Below, piece after piece: positions 26,133-35,840 of a stretch of DNA of 64,000 nt (its first letter is position 1; each line of letters begins with the position of its first letter). This DNA is from Deferribacteraceae bacterium UBA6793 (GTDB lineage Bacteria; Chrysiogenota; Deferribacteres; Deferribacterales; Geovibrionaceae). A program made the position numbers and the translations under genes. The notes under the pieces were generated by a model. The model saw only the letters and a program-made list of their open reading frames with translations, did no database searches and was not told the DNA's origin. The DNA is taken from positions 196,228-260,227 of the forward strand of contig DKFP01000011.1 of the NCBI GenBank assembly GCA_002452405.1. Reading direction: 5' to 3'.

Positions 26133-26498
26133 ATGGCAAAGACTATTTTGACGGTGGACGATTCCGCAAGCATAAGACAAATGGTCAAGTTTACGCTTGT
26201 TAAAGAGGGCTATGATGTCATTGAGGCGTGCGACGGTAAAGACGCTCTCAGCAAACTACAGTCCGGTGCGGCGAACATGGTTGTAACCGACCTGAACATG
26301 CCGAACATGGACGGTATAACGCTTATTAAGGAACTGAGGGCAAAGCCCCAGTATAAGTTCGTGCCCATAATAATGCTGACAACGGAGTCTCAGGATTCCA
26401 AAAAGGCGGAAGGCAAAGCCGCAGGCGCAACCGGATGGATTGTTAAACCATTTAAACCGGAACAGCTTGTAACCGTCGTCAAAAAGGTACTGGGGTAA
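26133..26498 (+). CDS. cheY: CheY chemotaxis response regulator
   Basis: 121 residues from the ATG at 26133, nine bases after AGGAGG; a GTG at 26124 directly abuts that site and is less likely. Single receiver: TVDDSAS, phospho-Asp in VVTDLNMPNMDG, LTTES and GWIVKPFKPEQL. CheY carries phosphate from CheA to the flagellar motor or other output. Position directly before cheA supports the assignment. Confidence 0.93.
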   Translation: MAKTILTVDDSASIRQMVKFTLVKEGYDVIEACDGKDALSKLQSGAANMVVTDLNMPNMDGITLIKELRAKPQYKFVPIIMLTTESQDSKKAEGKAAGATGWIVKPFKPEQLVTVVKKVLG

Positions 26499-26504
26499 AA
26501 GGCG

Positions 26505-28571
26505 ATGTCAGCGGACATACACAGCGAGGCGTTTATTCAGGAGGCGCAAGAGCTTTTGCAGGAACTTGAGTCTTCCCTGCTTGAGCTTGAGGAAGACACT
26601 GAAAACACCGAGCTGATAGCAAGGATATTCCGTGCCATGCACACCATAAAGGGTTCCGGCGCAATGTTCGGCTTCGAGAATATCGCTCATTTCGTACACG
26701 ACATAGAGACTGCCTATGACATGGTGCGCAACGGTGAGTTGCGTGTTTCAAAACCCATGCTGGATTACTCGTTTAAATCGTGCGACGTGATCAAACAGAT
26801 GCTCGAAGACGACAGCATCAGAGCCGAAGGCGGTGAAGCCCTTGAGATAATCACATTTTTCAGAGGCTGCCGAAAGGACGGCGGGGCTGCGCAGGTCAGC
26901 GCACCTCAGCATAAAGAGGAAAAGGAACAGGAACCGGAGAGAACCTACCGCATAAGGTTTGAACCGTCCGAAAATATATTTCTGACGGGTACGAACCCTG
27001 CGATGCTCCTTGAGGAGCTTCAGGCGATGGGGGAATGTGAGATTATCACTCATATAACTAAAATACCCGATTTCGAGGAGCTGGATCCTGAGCGCTGCTA
27101 CACTTTCTGGGATGTGATACTCACCACTTCCATGACTGAAAACGATATCAGGGATGTTTTTATGTTTGTCGAGGATGAAAGCATTCTTAAAATTGACGTT
27201 ATTTACGAAAGCGGTCTGGATGAGGAGAATTACCGCAAACTGGGCGAGATACTGGTTGAAAAGGGCGATGTTTCCGCGGAAGCTCTTTCGGCGGTTATCA
27301 GCGAGAAGAAGATGATCGGTGAAATGCTCATTGAGAAGGGTCTTGTTGAGCAGGACGCGGTTGTTTCCGCCCTTGAGGAACAGAAATACATAAAAAATCT
27401 GAAAGCTAAAAAAGCGGCGACAGAGAACAATACTTCTTTGCGTGTGCCTTCTGAAAAGCTGGATTCGCTGGTTGATCTTGTGGGCGAACTGGTGACAGTT
27501 CAGGCGAGACTCAATCAGACAGCCATCTCCATGGGCGATTCAGGGCTTTCAAAGATAGCGGAGGACGTGGAGCGTCTTGTCTGGGAACTGCGCGACAACA
27601 CAATGAGCATCAGGATGCTTCAGATCGGCACCACGTTCAGCAAATACAAAAGACTTGTCAGAGACCTTGCAAAGGATCTCGGCAAAGATATTGAGCTTGT
27701 CACAAAGGGCGAGGAGACCGAGCTTGACAAAACAGTCATAGAAAAGCTGGGCGACCCGCTGGTTCACCTTGTCCGCAACTCTGTTGACCACGGTATAGAG
27801 CTGCCCGAAGACAGGATCGCCGCAGGAAAAAGCCCCAGAGGCAAAATAACGCTTTCTGCGGAGCATTCCGGTGATTCGGTTCTCATCCGCATAACAGACG
27901 ACGGCAAAGGACTGGACAAAAAAGTTCTCATGAAAAAAGCGGTTGAAAAGGGACTGATATCCGAAAGCGCAGAGCTCTCCTCAAAAGAGGCGTTCGAGCT
28001 TATATTTCTTCCCGGATTCTCCACAGCTGCTGCGGTTTCAAACATTTCCGGCAGAGGCGTCGGTATGGACGTTGTGAAGCGGAATATCGAAGCGCTCAGA
28101 GGCACAATAGAAATAGACAGCACATTGGGGAAGGGAACGGAAATAGTCCTGAAACTGCCTCTGACACTGGCTATCATAGACGGACTTCTGGTGCGCATCG
28201 GCGAACAGTTTTTCATAATCCCGCTTTCGATGGTTAACGAGTGCATTGAGTTCAAAGAGGCACTGCACAGAACGGAATCCGGCAGATGCATACTGAAAGT
28301 GCGTGACGACCTTATCCCGTATCTGAAGCTCAGAAGCATTTTCTTCATCCCGGAGGAGGAACCTGAGATACAGCAGATCGTTATCCTTGATATCGAAAAC
28401 AACAGGATAGGCTTTGTCGTGGACAGCGTCATCGGCGACCACCAGACGGTGATAAAGTCGCTGGGGAAATCATTCAAAAAAGTTGAGTGTATTTCCGGTG
28501 CATCCGTCCTTGGCGACGGTTCGATAGCTCTCATCATCGACGTCATGAAAATTTATAATAGTGTCGGATAA
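26505..28571 (+). CDS. cheA: CheA chemotaxis histidine kinase
   Basis: 688 residues. The HPt domain carries His46 in RAMHTIKGSGAMFGF. A linker of ~280 residues contains a KLGEILVEKGDVSAEALSAV-like repeat segment of MshEN/T2SSE-N type (the motif occurs twice around residues 250-305). Then come the dimerisation domain (VPSEKLDSLVDLVGELV), HATPase (HLVRNSVDHGIE, DDGKGLD, GRGVGMDVVK) and the CheW-like regulatory domain. It phosphorylates CheY and CheB under MCP control. Confidence 0.95.
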   Translation: MSADIHSEAFIQEAQELLQELESSLLELEEDTENTELIARIFRAMHTIKGSGAMFGFENIAHFVHDIETAYDMVRNGELRVSKPMLDYSFKSCDVIKQMLEDDSIRAEGGEALEIITFFRGCRKDGGAAQVSAPQHKEEKEQEPERTYRIRFEPSENIFLTGTNPAMLLEELQAMGECEIITHITKIPDFEELDPERCYTFWDVILTTSMTENDIRDVFMFVEDESILKIDVIYESGLDEENYRKLGEILVEKGDVSAEALSAVISEKKMIGEMLIEKGLVEQDAVVSALEEQKYIKNLKAKKAATENNTSLRVPSEKLDSLVDLVGELVTVQARLNQTAISMGDSGLSKIAEDVERLVWELRDNTMSIRMLQIGTTFSKYKRLVRDLAKDLGKDIELVTKGEETELDKTVIEKLGDPLVHLVRNSVDHGIELPEDRIAAGKSPRGKITLSAEHSGDSVLIRITDDGKGLDKKVLMKKAVEKGLISESAELSSKEAFELIFLPGFSTAAAVSNISGRGVGMDVVKRNIEALRGTIEIDSTLGKGTEIVLKLPLTLAIIDGLLVRIGEQFFIIPLSMVNECIEFKEALHRTESGRCILKVRDDLIPYLKLRSIFFIPEEEPEIQQIVILDIENNRIGFVVDSVIGDHQTVIKSLGKSFKKVECISGASVLGDGSIALIIDVMKIYNSVG

Positions 28572-28593
28572 TATAGGTTTATTGGAGGTTACG

Positions 28594-30627
28594 ATGTTTA
28601 AGAATCTTAAAGTCGGTACACAGATAGGACTTGGTTTTGCAATCGTTATGTTCATTCTGTTCGTTGTTGCATTTTCATCGTTTCTGGGGATAAGCAAGTC
28701 TTCATCGGGCTTTACCACCTACAGAAAACTGGCGGTTAACACAATTTCCGTTAACAAAATTCAGTCGAATATGTTTATGGCGAGAATGAGCGCGCGTGAG
28801 TTCCTTATCGGAGAAGGAAAATCAGATGCGGACAATTTTTATAACTATATCGGAAAGGCTGAGGAATATCTGAACGAAGTTCAGGAGAATGCCACAGAGT
28901 CTTCCAGAAAGACTATGCTGGACGATCTCGAAGCTAATCTGACTATATATAAAGACGGGTTTAAAGAGATCGAAAATAATATAAACGGCAGAAAAGAGAC
29001 AAGAGCCGTTATGGTACAGAATGCGGATGACATGCGCGGTTTCCTCGACGATATAATGACTACTGCCCATAGAACCGGTGACACTGCCTCTCTGTATTAC
29101 GCATCCAAATTACAGGAAAGCACAATTATCGGACGCTCAAAAATTATTGAATATACTGCGACTGGCTCAGCAGAAACTGAAAAAGAGATAAATGACTATT
29201 TTAATAACAAGATCCCTTCATATCAGAAGTCTCTGGAGGCTTCCGCGAGCGGGGGGGCTTTGAGGTCCGACTATATCAAACTGTCGCAGGCACTCAGCTC
29301 ATATTCGACAAGTATTAACAAGGTTCTGGAATATACCAAGGCGATACTCAGAGTTCAGAATGATGTTCTCAAAGCTGCCGGAACGAAAGTAGTTACAGGT
29401 GCCGCATCTATAACCGATTCTGCTGTTGAAACACAGACAGAACTTGGAAACGGCGTCGAATCAAGCAACAGAACAACAGTGTTCATGGTCTCCATAATTT
29501 CTATTATCGGGCTGGCTCTTGGTATTGTGTTTGCATTCGTAATAACCAAATTTGTCAAAGCACCACTCGGCGGCGAACCCAGAGACATGGCGGAGATAAC
29601 AAAACGCATTGCACAGGGTGATCTGGACGTTACTTTCGAATCTAATAAAGGTCAGGCGCTCACAGGGCTTTACGGCGACCTGAAAAACATGGTGGATCAG
29701 CTGAGAACCATCGTTGCAGATGTCAAAAGCGCATCCGACAACGTTGCCGCAGGCAGCAACGAACTCAGCTCCGCAGCGCAGGATATGTCACAGGGCGCAA
29801 CAGAGCAAGCTGCAAGTGCGGAAGAGGCTTCATCATCAATGGAAGAGATGGCTTCAAACATAAACCAGAACGCCGACAACGCTCTTCAGACAGAAAAAAT
29901 AGCTCTGAAAGCATCCGCAGATGCGAAAGACGGTGGCGAGGCTGTGGAATCAACCGTAAAAGCTATGAAAGAGATAGCTGGCAAAATATCCATTATAGAA
30001 GAGATCGCGAGACAGACAAACCTGCTGGCGCTGAACGCAGCCATTGAAGCGGCGAGAGCGGGCGAACACGGAAAAGGTTTCGCGGTGGTTGCGTCCGAAG
30101 TACGAAAACTTGCAGAGCGCAGTCAGGAAGCCGCAGGCGAGATTAGCGAGCTTTCATCCAGCAGCGTGAGCATCGCGGAGAGAGCAGGCGTGCTCCTTTC
30201 ACAGATACTCCCCGACATCCAGAAGACGGCTGAACTTGTTCAGGAGATAACAGCGGCGAGCAGCGAAATGCGCACAGGTTCCGACCAGATAAACACCGCA
30301 ATCCAGCAGCTTGATCAGGTTATCCAGCGCAACGCAGGCGTTGCAGAGGAGATGGCAGCCACATCCGAAGAGCTTTCGGGTCAGGCGCTTTCTCTCCAGC
30401 AGACGATGTCGTTCTTTAAAATGAATACCAATGGCGGCAGAAGACAGCCCGCTGTAAAATCTCTGCCCTCCGCTGCACATATGCAGCCTAAAGGTACTGC
30501 CTCAACAGTTGTTCCCAGATTTAAAAAGGGCAACGGAAAACCCGCGAAAAATGAAGGAGTAGTTCTCGATATGTCGGAGGACTCCGCCAAAGGCGATAAA
30601 TACGACAGCGATTTCGAGAGTTATTAA
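28594..30627 (+). CDS. Methyl-accepting chemotaxis protein
   Basis: 677 residues from the ATG at 28594, five bases after GGAGG. It has a membrane span at ~8-28, a periplasmic all-helical sensor (~30-290), a second span near 300-322 (MVSIISIIGLALGIVFAFVI), HAMP, then a methylation and signalling domain with QTNLLALNAAIEAARAGEHGKGFAVVASEVRKLAERS. No NWxxF-type CheR tether at the C-terminus. Placed between cheA and cheW, so it is probably the main receptor of this pathway. Confidence 0.93.
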   Translation: MFKNLKVGTQIGLGFAIVMFILFVVAFSSFLGISKSSSGFTTYRKLAVNTISVNKIQSNMFMARMSAREFLIGEGKSDADNFYNYIGKAEEYLNEVQENATESSRKTMLDDLEANLTIYKDGFKEIENNINGRKETRAVMVQNADDMRGFLDDIMTTAHRTGDTASLYYASKLQESTIIGRSKIIEYTATGSAETEKEINDYFNNKIPSYQKSLEASASGGALRSDYIKLSQALSSYSTSINKVLEYTKAILRVQNDVLKAAGTKVVTGAASITDSAVETQTELGNGVESSNRTTVFMVSIISIIGLALGIVFAFVITKFVKAPLGGEPRDMAEITKRIAQGDLDVTFESNKGQALTGLYGDLKNMVDQLRTIVADVKSASDNVAAGSNELSSAAQDMSQGATEQAASAEEASSSMEEMASNINQNADNALQTEKIALKASADAKDGGEAVESTVKAMKEIAGKISIIEEIARQTNLLALNAAIEAARAGEHGKGFAVVASEVRKLAERSQEAAGEISELSSSSVSIAERAGVLLSQILPDIQKTAELVQEITAASSEMRTGSDQINTAIQQLDQVIQRNAGVAEEMAATSEELSGQALSLQQTMSFFKMNTNGGRRQPAVKSLPSAAHMQPKGTASTVVPRFKKGNGKPAKNEGVVLDMSEDSAKGDKYDSDFESY

Positions 30628-30637
30628 GGAGCGGGAC

Positions 30638-31153
30638 ATGGCTGAAAATACTGCTGTTACATTTGAAAACTGTCAGGTGCTGACATTCATTCTGGCAGAT
30701 GAAGTATACGGCGTGGACATCATGTCCGTGCGCGAGGTGATGGACTATACCAACGTGACAAAGGTTCCCCAGACGCCTGACTATATGGTTGGCGTGATAA
30801 ACCTCAGGGGAAACGTCGTTCCCGTTCTTGATCTGCGGTGTAAGTTCGGCATGGGAAAAACCGTCAAAACGGTGAATACATGCGTGATTATCGTAGAGGT
30901 GAGCATAGAGGATGAAACGACCATTCTCGGCGCTCTTGCTGATTCGGTGCAGGAGGTTGTGGATTTTGAGGGCGTGAATATCGAGAGCGCTCCCAAGATG
31001 GGCACACAGCTTAACACCGCATTTATAAAAGGAATGGCGAAAAAGGGCGACGGGTTCGTCATAATTCTGAACATCGACGAGGTGTTTGCGACTGAGGATT
31101 TTGCCGGGCTCACAGGGCAGAAGTCCGCTGATAAGGAAAAACCTACGGTCTGA
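30638..31153 (+). CDS. cheW: CheW coupling protein
   Basis: 171 residues. Typical CheW SH3-like fold: CQVLTFILADEVYGVDIMSVREV, TKVPQTPDYMVGVINLRGNVVPVLDLR, VQEVVDFEGVNIESAP and a late GFVIILNIDEVF. It links receptors to CheA. GGAG precedes the ATG, 11 nt after the MCP stop. A terminator follows, separating it from cheR. Confidence 0.95.
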   Translation: MAENTAVTFENCQVLTFILADEVYGVDIMSVREVMDYTNVTKVPQTPDYMVGVINLRGNVVPVLDLRCKFGMGKTVKTVNTCVIIVEVSIEDETTILGALADSVQEVVDFEGVNIESAPKMGTQLNTAFIKGMAKKGDGFVIILNIDEVFATEDFAGLTGQKSADKEKPTV

Positions 31154-31162
31154 TTTTAATTT

Positions 31163-31193
31163 CCGCCCTGCCTTTCGCAGGCGGGGCGGTTTT
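31163..31193 (+). terminator. Terminator between cheW and cheR
   Basis: Stem CCGCCCTGCCT/AGGCGGGGCGG (11 bp, one G-T pair), loop TTCGC, then TTTT. It may attenuate the second half of the chemotaxis cluster. Confidence 0.8.
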
Positions 31194-31215
31194 CGTTTCC
31201 ATGCAGGGGTGGTTT

Positions 31216-32061
31216 ATGACATCGAATATTTTTTCTAAAAAACTGGAAGAGAAGGACTTTAACAGGCTTAAAACGTTCATAGAAAGTTCATGCGGGATAA
31301 AATTGTCGGAAAATAAGAAAAGCATGGTGGAAGGCAGGCTCAGAAAGCGCATCAAGGCGCTTGGGATGCAGGGCTATTCCGAATATGTGGATTTTGTTTT
31401 CGATGGTGGCAGAGAGAGCATTGAACAGACATACCTTATAGATGTTATAACCACCAATAAAACTGATTTTTTCAGAGAGAACAATCATTTTGAGATGATG
31501 ACCTCAAAGATTCTGCCCATACTTTCGGAAAAAGGCGGGCTGGGACATCACAAACCTCTGCGTGTCTGGAGCTGTGCAAGCTCAACAGGCGAGGAACCCT
31601 ATACCATCGCCATGGTGCTTGCGGAATTTTTCGGCATAAACGGAAAATTCAACATATTTGCCACCGACATAAACACCAGCGTGCTCAGTACCGCGCAGAG
31701 AGCAATATACACAGAGGACAGAGCGAAGGACATCCCTTATGCCCTGAAAAAGAAATATCTGATGCGCTCAAAGAATCCTGACGACAGGCTTGTCAGGTTC
31801 CGCCCGGAAATCCGCAGTAAGGTGAAGTTCGCAAGACTGAACCTGAAATCTTCCCATTACATGCTGCCGGAATCGGTAGATATCGTATTTTGCAGAAACG
31901 TGCTAATATATTTTGACATAAAAACTCAGGAAGAGATGCTGAACCGGATATGTTCGCACATGAACCCAGGCGGGTTCCTCTTCATGGGACATTCAGAGTC
32001 CATCCACGGGTTGCGGCTTCCTGTTAAGACATATGCCCCGACCATATATATAAGAGATTGA
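31216..32061 (+). CDS. cheR: CheR MCP methyltransferase
   Basis: 281 residues from the ATG at 31216, six bases after AGGGG; the ATG at 31201 lacks a ribosome site. It has the CheR N-terminal helical domain (~5-75) and a SAM-dependent methyltransferase domain: TTNKTDFFRENNHF, WSCASSTGEEPYTIAM (SAM site) and DIVFCRNVLIYFD. It methylates receptor glutamates for adaptation. The stop is 2 nt before cheD. Confidence 0.95.
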   Translation: MTSNIFSKKLEEKDFNRLKTFIESSCGIKLSENKKSMVEGRLRKRIKALGMQGYSEYVDFVFDGGRESIEQTYLIDVITTNKTDFFRENNHFEMMTSKILPILSEKGGLGHHKPLRVWSCASSTGEEPYTIAMVLAEFFGINGKFNIFATDINTSVLSTAQRAIYTEDRAKDIPYALKKKYLMRSKNPDDRLVRFRPEIRSKVKFARLNLKSSHYMLPESVDIVFCRNVLIYFDIKTQEEMLNRICSHMNPGGFLFMGHSESIHGLRLPVKTYAPTIYIRD

Positions 32062-32063
32062 AA

Positions 32064-32546
32064 ATGATTGACGATGCTTCCTGTAAATACCTTTTACCGG
32101 GTGATTTGTTTTATTTTGACACTCCTGTTATGATCAACACGGTGCTTGGTTCCTGTGTGTCTGTTACCATGTTCGCACGGTGTCAGATGCTTGGAATAAT
32201 CTCCCACAGTATGCTCCCCGGACCCGACGTGCATCCGGGGGGCATTGCGAATTTTAAGTATACCGACAGCTCGCTCCTGCATATGGCTGATATCCTGAAA
32301 GGCAGAGGTATTCATCCTGAAGAGGTTGAGGTGAAGGTCTTCGGCGGTTCGGATATGTTTTCTGTAACGAACGCTGCCTTCAGCGTGGGGCAGAAGAATA
32401 TTGCCGCCGCACTGTTGCTGCTTGGAAAGATGAAGTTTAAGGTGATGGCACAGGACACTGGCGGGCAGTTCACAAGAAAGCTGTATTTTTCTACAGAAAC
32501 CGGAATAGTGTACGTCAGAAAAATATCTAAATTACAGGTACTTTGA
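32064..32546 (+). CDS. cheD: CheD receptor glutamine deamidase
   Basis: 160 residues. The catalytic Cys lies in INTVLGSCVSVTMF and the His in LGIISHSMLPG, followed by the KVFGGSDMF motif; all are standard for CheD. It deamidates MCP glutamines. ATG at 32064 is preferred to the TTG two codons earlier. The stop overlaps the cheB start (TGATG). Confidence 0.93.
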   Translation: MIDDASCKYLLPGDLFYFDTPVMINTVLGSCVSVTMFARCQMLGIISHSMLPGPDVHPGGIANFKYTDSSLLHMADILKGRGIHPEEVEVKVFGGSDMFSVTNAAFSVGQKNIAAALLLLGKMKFKVMAQDTGGQFTRKLYFSTETGIVYVRKISKLQVL

Positions 32547-33619
32547 TGGATAAGATAAACGTTATGGTCGTGGATGATTCGGCAGTTGTAAGACAGGCGA
32601 TGCAGGAGATACTGACAGGTGATCCTTGCATAGGCGAGGTAGCCTGTTGCAGTGACCCTTTTGCTGCCGCTGCAAAACTTCAGACGTTCGTTCCCGACGT
32701 GATTATCCTCGACATAGAGATGCCAAAAATGGACGGTCTCTCTTTTCTGAAAAAGATAATGAGCCAGCACCCCATACCCGTTGTGATGTGCTCCAGTCTC
32801 GCCGAAAGCAATTCCGAATCCGGTCTGAAGGCTATGGAATACGGCGCCGTTGAGATAATCTGCAAACCCAGAATGGGAACGAAGGCGTTCATAGAGGAAT
32901 CGCGGATACTCATCACGGACACGGTGAAGGCGGCTGCGAAAGTGCAGGTGGGCAGGATAAGCCCCAAAAGGTTCGACGTTCAGCCGAAACTTAGCGCGGA
33001 CGTAATGCTTTCCGTTCCAAAAGATCATTCCATGATAAAGACAACGGAAAAAGTGATTCTTATAGGCGCATCCACAGGTGGAACTGAGGCTCTTGCCAAT
33101 CTTTTGCAGGGTTTTGCGCCGGACTGCCCCGGAATAGTCATTGTTCAGCACATGCCGGAAAATTTCACAAAATCTTTCGCAAACAGACTGGATTCCATAT
33201 GCTCGGTATCCGTTAAACAGGCGGACAACGGAGACACGGTTCTGCCGGGCAGGGTTCTGCTTGCGCCGGGTAACAAGCACATGATGATAAAGCGGAGCGG
33301 TGCACGATACTATGTCGAGGTAAAGGACGGACCGCTCGTCAGCAGGCACAGACCCTCTGTTGACGTTCTCTTCCGTTCGGGTGCACGCTATGTCGGCAAG
33401 AACGCTGTGGGCGTGATACTGACAGGCATGGGGGATGACGGCGCAAAGGGAATGCGAGAGCTGAAAGAGGCGGGGGCGTATAACATAGCGCAGGACGAAA
33501 AGTCCAGCGTGGTTTTCGGTATGCCTAAGGTCGCCATAGAGCTGGGCGGGGTGGACAGCATTCTGCCGCTTAAAGACATAGCCGCCGATGTTATCATCCA
33601 TTGCAGAAGACACAGTTAA
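32546..33619 (+). CDS. cheB: CheB receptor methylesterase
   Basis: 357 residues. N-terminal receiver (VVDDSAV, phospho-Asp in IILDIEMPKMDG) and C-terminal methylesterase with catalytic Ser in IGASTGGTEAL, His in IVQHMPENFT and Asp in TGMGDDGAKGM. Phosphorylation by CheA activates demethylation. Translation is probably coupled to cheD by the TGATG overlap. Confidence 0.95.
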   Translation: MDKINVMVVDDSAVVRQAMQEILTGDPCIGEVACCSDPFAAAAKLQTFVPDVIILDIEMPKMDGLSFLKKIMSQHPIPVVMCSSLAESNSESGLKAMEYGAVEIICKPRMGTKAFIEESRILITDTVKAAAKVQVGRISPKRFDVQPKLSADVMLSVPKDHSMIKTTEKVILIGASTGGTEALANLLQGFAPDCPGIVIVQHMPENFTKSFANRLDSICSVSVKQADNGDTVLPGRVLLAPGNKHMMIKRSGARYYVEVKDGPLVSRHRPSVDVLFRSGARYVGKNAVGVILTGMGDDGAKGMRELKEAGAYNIAQDEKSSVVFGMPKVAIELGGVDSILPLKDIAADVIIHCRRHS

Positions 33620-33643
33620 GGTTCTTTTACCTAAACAGCTTCC

Positions 33644-33688
33644 CTCCGGTTTTTTTTGTGATAAGATACGAAAAGACGAAAACCGGAG
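33644..33688 (+). promoter_or_regulatory. Inverted repeat that includes the luxR-type gene's ribosome site
   Basis: CTCCGGTTTT (33644-33653) pairs perfectly over 10 bp with AAAACCGGAG (33679-33688). The last GGAG is the Shine-Dalgarno sequence of the gene at 33696. It could hide the ribosome site or act as a terminator-like structure of the che operon. Confidence 0.5.
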
Positions 33689-33695
33689 TCAATTC

Positions 33696-34463
33696 ATGCC
33701 TGCTGAAATCGGCGATTACAAAAAACTTGATAAAAACGATCTTGTGAAGTGCCTCAGCGTTATCAACAGGTGCCACAAGGTGAACGATATTGAGAGCTTC
33801 CATGAACTGATAATGGATTTCGCCTCATATATCGGGTTCAGGTACGTTCTTTACTGTTATTCCATATCAACTTACGACAGTGGGCACAGAATCGACATGA
33901 TAAACCTTTCCAATCCCGTTAAATGGATGCAGGAATACGACGAGCAGAATTTTCTGGACTGCGATCCGGTGCGCAGCGAGATGGAGCGCAGACTGAAAAA
34001 CGGTGCGCGTCTGTCTTTCATACTATGGGATGCTTATGATGAGCAGGCCCCTGCTCCGGAGCAAAACGTCATCGAGCGGCGTAAAAGCTACGGACTGGAA
34101 TACGGCTGTTCGGTATACGATGATTCCGAGAACAGAGATTTTGCATTTCTTGTCTCGTTTGCGGACAAAAAGCACAAACCGGACGAGCGGACGGAGATGA
34201 TGTGCCGTCTGGTGGTTACGCATCTTATGACCACCCGCAAAAGACTCGATATGCTGATGCTTTTCAATAGTCTCACGAAAAAAGAGATGGCTATATCTGA
34301 ATGGCTCATGAAGGGCAAGACAAACTGGGAGATAGCGAAGATTCTCGGTATAAGCGAAAATACAGTTAAATTTCATATGAAGAATATATTCGTTAAACTG
34401 AATGTCTCTAACCGCCAGCAGGCGGTGAACGTTATTCTTATCGCAAGATATCTCAGTAACTAA
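33696..34463 (+). CDS. LuxR-family regulator with autoinducer-binding-like domain
   Basis: 255 residues from the ATG at 33696, seven bases after GGAG. Residues ~20-165 match the autoinducer-binding fold: FHELIMDFASYIGFRYVLY, NPVKWMQEYDEQNFLDCDPV (the YPxxWxxxYxxxxYxxxDPV pattern) and LSFILWDAYDE. The C-terminus is a LuxR HTH (LTKKEMAISEWLMKGKTNWEIAKILGIS and ENTVKFHMKNIFVKL). No luxI-type synthase is in the window, so it is a solo receptor. It follows cheB, suggesting it controls motility or the next gene. Confidence 0.85.
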   Translation: MPAEIGDYKKLDKNDLVKCLSVINRCHKVNDIESFHELIMDFASYIGFRYVLYCYSISTYDSGHRIDMINLSNPVKWMQEYDEQNFLDCDPVRSEMERRLKNGARLSFILWDAYDEQAPAPEQNVIERRKSYGLEYGCSVYDDSENRDFAFLVSFADKKHKPDERTEMMCRLVVTHLMTTRKRLDMLMLFNSLTKKEMAISEWLMKGKTNWEIAKILGISENTVKFHMKNIFVKLNVSNRQQAVNVILIARYLSN

Positions 34464-34476
34464 AGGGAGGTTATTT

Positions 34477-35796
34477 ATGTCAAAATTAAGGCTGGCAGCG
34501 GCAATATGTCTGTCGTTTCTACTGTTTTCGTGCGGCGGCGGTGATGGCGGCGGCAGCTCGTCCGACGATGAGCTGCATATAGATTATTACCCTAAGGAAT
34601 GCAGCGAGGCGGCACAGACGGAATTTGTATATAACGCTATGCGCGACGTATATTTCTGGGCGTCAGAAACCCCTGTTCTTGACTATACAGCTTTTTCATC
34701 GCAGTACGACCTGATGAACGCCATGAAATCCTCCAAAGACAGATTCAGCACCATATATAACCAGCAGGAGCTTGAGGACTACTACGCAGGTTCCGGTGTC
34801 GGGCTTGGATTCAACGGAATAACTGACTCAACAGACCTTTATGTGAGAGCTGTTTATCCTGATTCGCCTGCGGATAAAGCCGGAATCAAGCGGGGCGACA
34901 GAATAGTAACCATGAACGGGTACACAGGATATCAGATAATCAACGACGATGCGGCGTATGACGCAGTGTACGGCAATGCTACTGTGGGAACTCAGATAGT
35001 GGTTGTTTTTGAAGATACGGCACATATTCAACACACCGTCACACTGGTTATGGCGGATTACTATACTGATTCCGTGCTCGGTTATTCTGTCCTGACAAAT
35101 AATTCCAGCGGTAAAAAGGTCGGATATATCATGTATAATTCTTTTAATGAGAACATATCCGATACAAATGCGGCGTTCACCGCGTTTCAGAACGCAGGGG
35201 TGGATGAACTGGTGGTGGATCTGCGCTATAACGGCGGCGGACTCGTAAGCGCCGCACAGTATATCTCAAGCGTCATAGGGGGCAACAGCCTCAGTGGTGA
35301 CGTGCTTCTGCAGATGGCTTACAACAGTATGCATCAGGATGCGAACAAGACATATAATTTTACCAGAACAAAATATGACCTTGACCCTGCAAAGATAGTT
35401 TTTCTGGTGACAGGTAACACAGCCTCCGCAAGCGAGCTTATGATAAACGGACTCCTGCCTTTCAGAGACGTCTATATCATAGGCGACACCACCTACGGAA
35501 AACCAGTGGGCAATAACTATATTCCCTATTGCGACAAATACCTTGCCGCGGTTACGTTTGAAAACCGTAACTCACTTGGTATAGGAGGCTACTATGATGG
35601 GCTGGAACCTGACTGCGTCAAGATTGAGGATGTCACCGATCTCGGTACCTTCGGCGACAGAAACGAAAAATATCTGGCGGCTGCAATGAACTATCTGGAA
35701 ACGGATTCATGCGTTTCGGAAAGGAGCGGTAAGGGCGAAATTCCTGTGCGCGATCTTGAAGTTCAGGCACCGTGGGACAAAAAAATAATTAAATAA
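34477..35796 (+). CDS. S41-family lipoprotein protease with PDZ domain
   Basis: 439 residues. Lipoprotein signal ending in LLFSCGGG, then a Gly/Ser linker. PDZ at ~105-195 (YVRAVYPDSPADKAGIKRGDRI). The S41 tail-specific protease core has VVDLRYNGGG, nucleophile Ser in GNTASASELMINGL and the general base Lys in TTYGKPVG. It cleaves periplasmic substrates at hydrophobic C-termini. GGGAGG lies six bases before the ATG, 13 nt after the LuxR-type stop, so the two may be co-transcribed. Confidence 0.9.
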   Translation: MSKLRLAAAICLSFLLFSCGGGDGGGSSSDDELHIDYYPKECSEAAQTEFVYNAMRDVYFWASETPVLDYTAFSSQYDLMNAMKSSKDRFSTIYNQQELEDYYAGSGVGLGFNGITDSTDLYVRAVYPDSPADKAGIKRGDRIVTMNGYTGYQIINDDAAYDAVYGNATVGTQIVVVFEDTAHIQHTVTLVMADYYTDSVLGYSVLTNNSSGKKVGYIMYNSFNENISDTNAAFTAFQNAGVDELVVDLRYNGGGLVSAAQYISSVIGGNSLSGDVLLQMAYNSMHQDANKTYNFTRTKYDLDPAKIVFLVTGNTASASELMINGLLPFRDVYIIGDTTYGKPVGNNYIPYCDKYLAAVTFENRNSLGIGGYYDGLEPDCVKIEDVTDLGTFGDRNEKYLAAAMNYLETDSCVSERSGKGEIPVRDLEVQAPWDKKIIK

Positions 35797-35840
35797 GGTT
35801 TTCAGAACAAATTTCCTGTATTCAAAAGGCATTTTTTGCA

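Noticed and set aside
32312..33613. 433-residue antisense frame over cheB/cheD
   Set aside because: Lies wholly opposite well-conserved che genes and has no recognisable domain.
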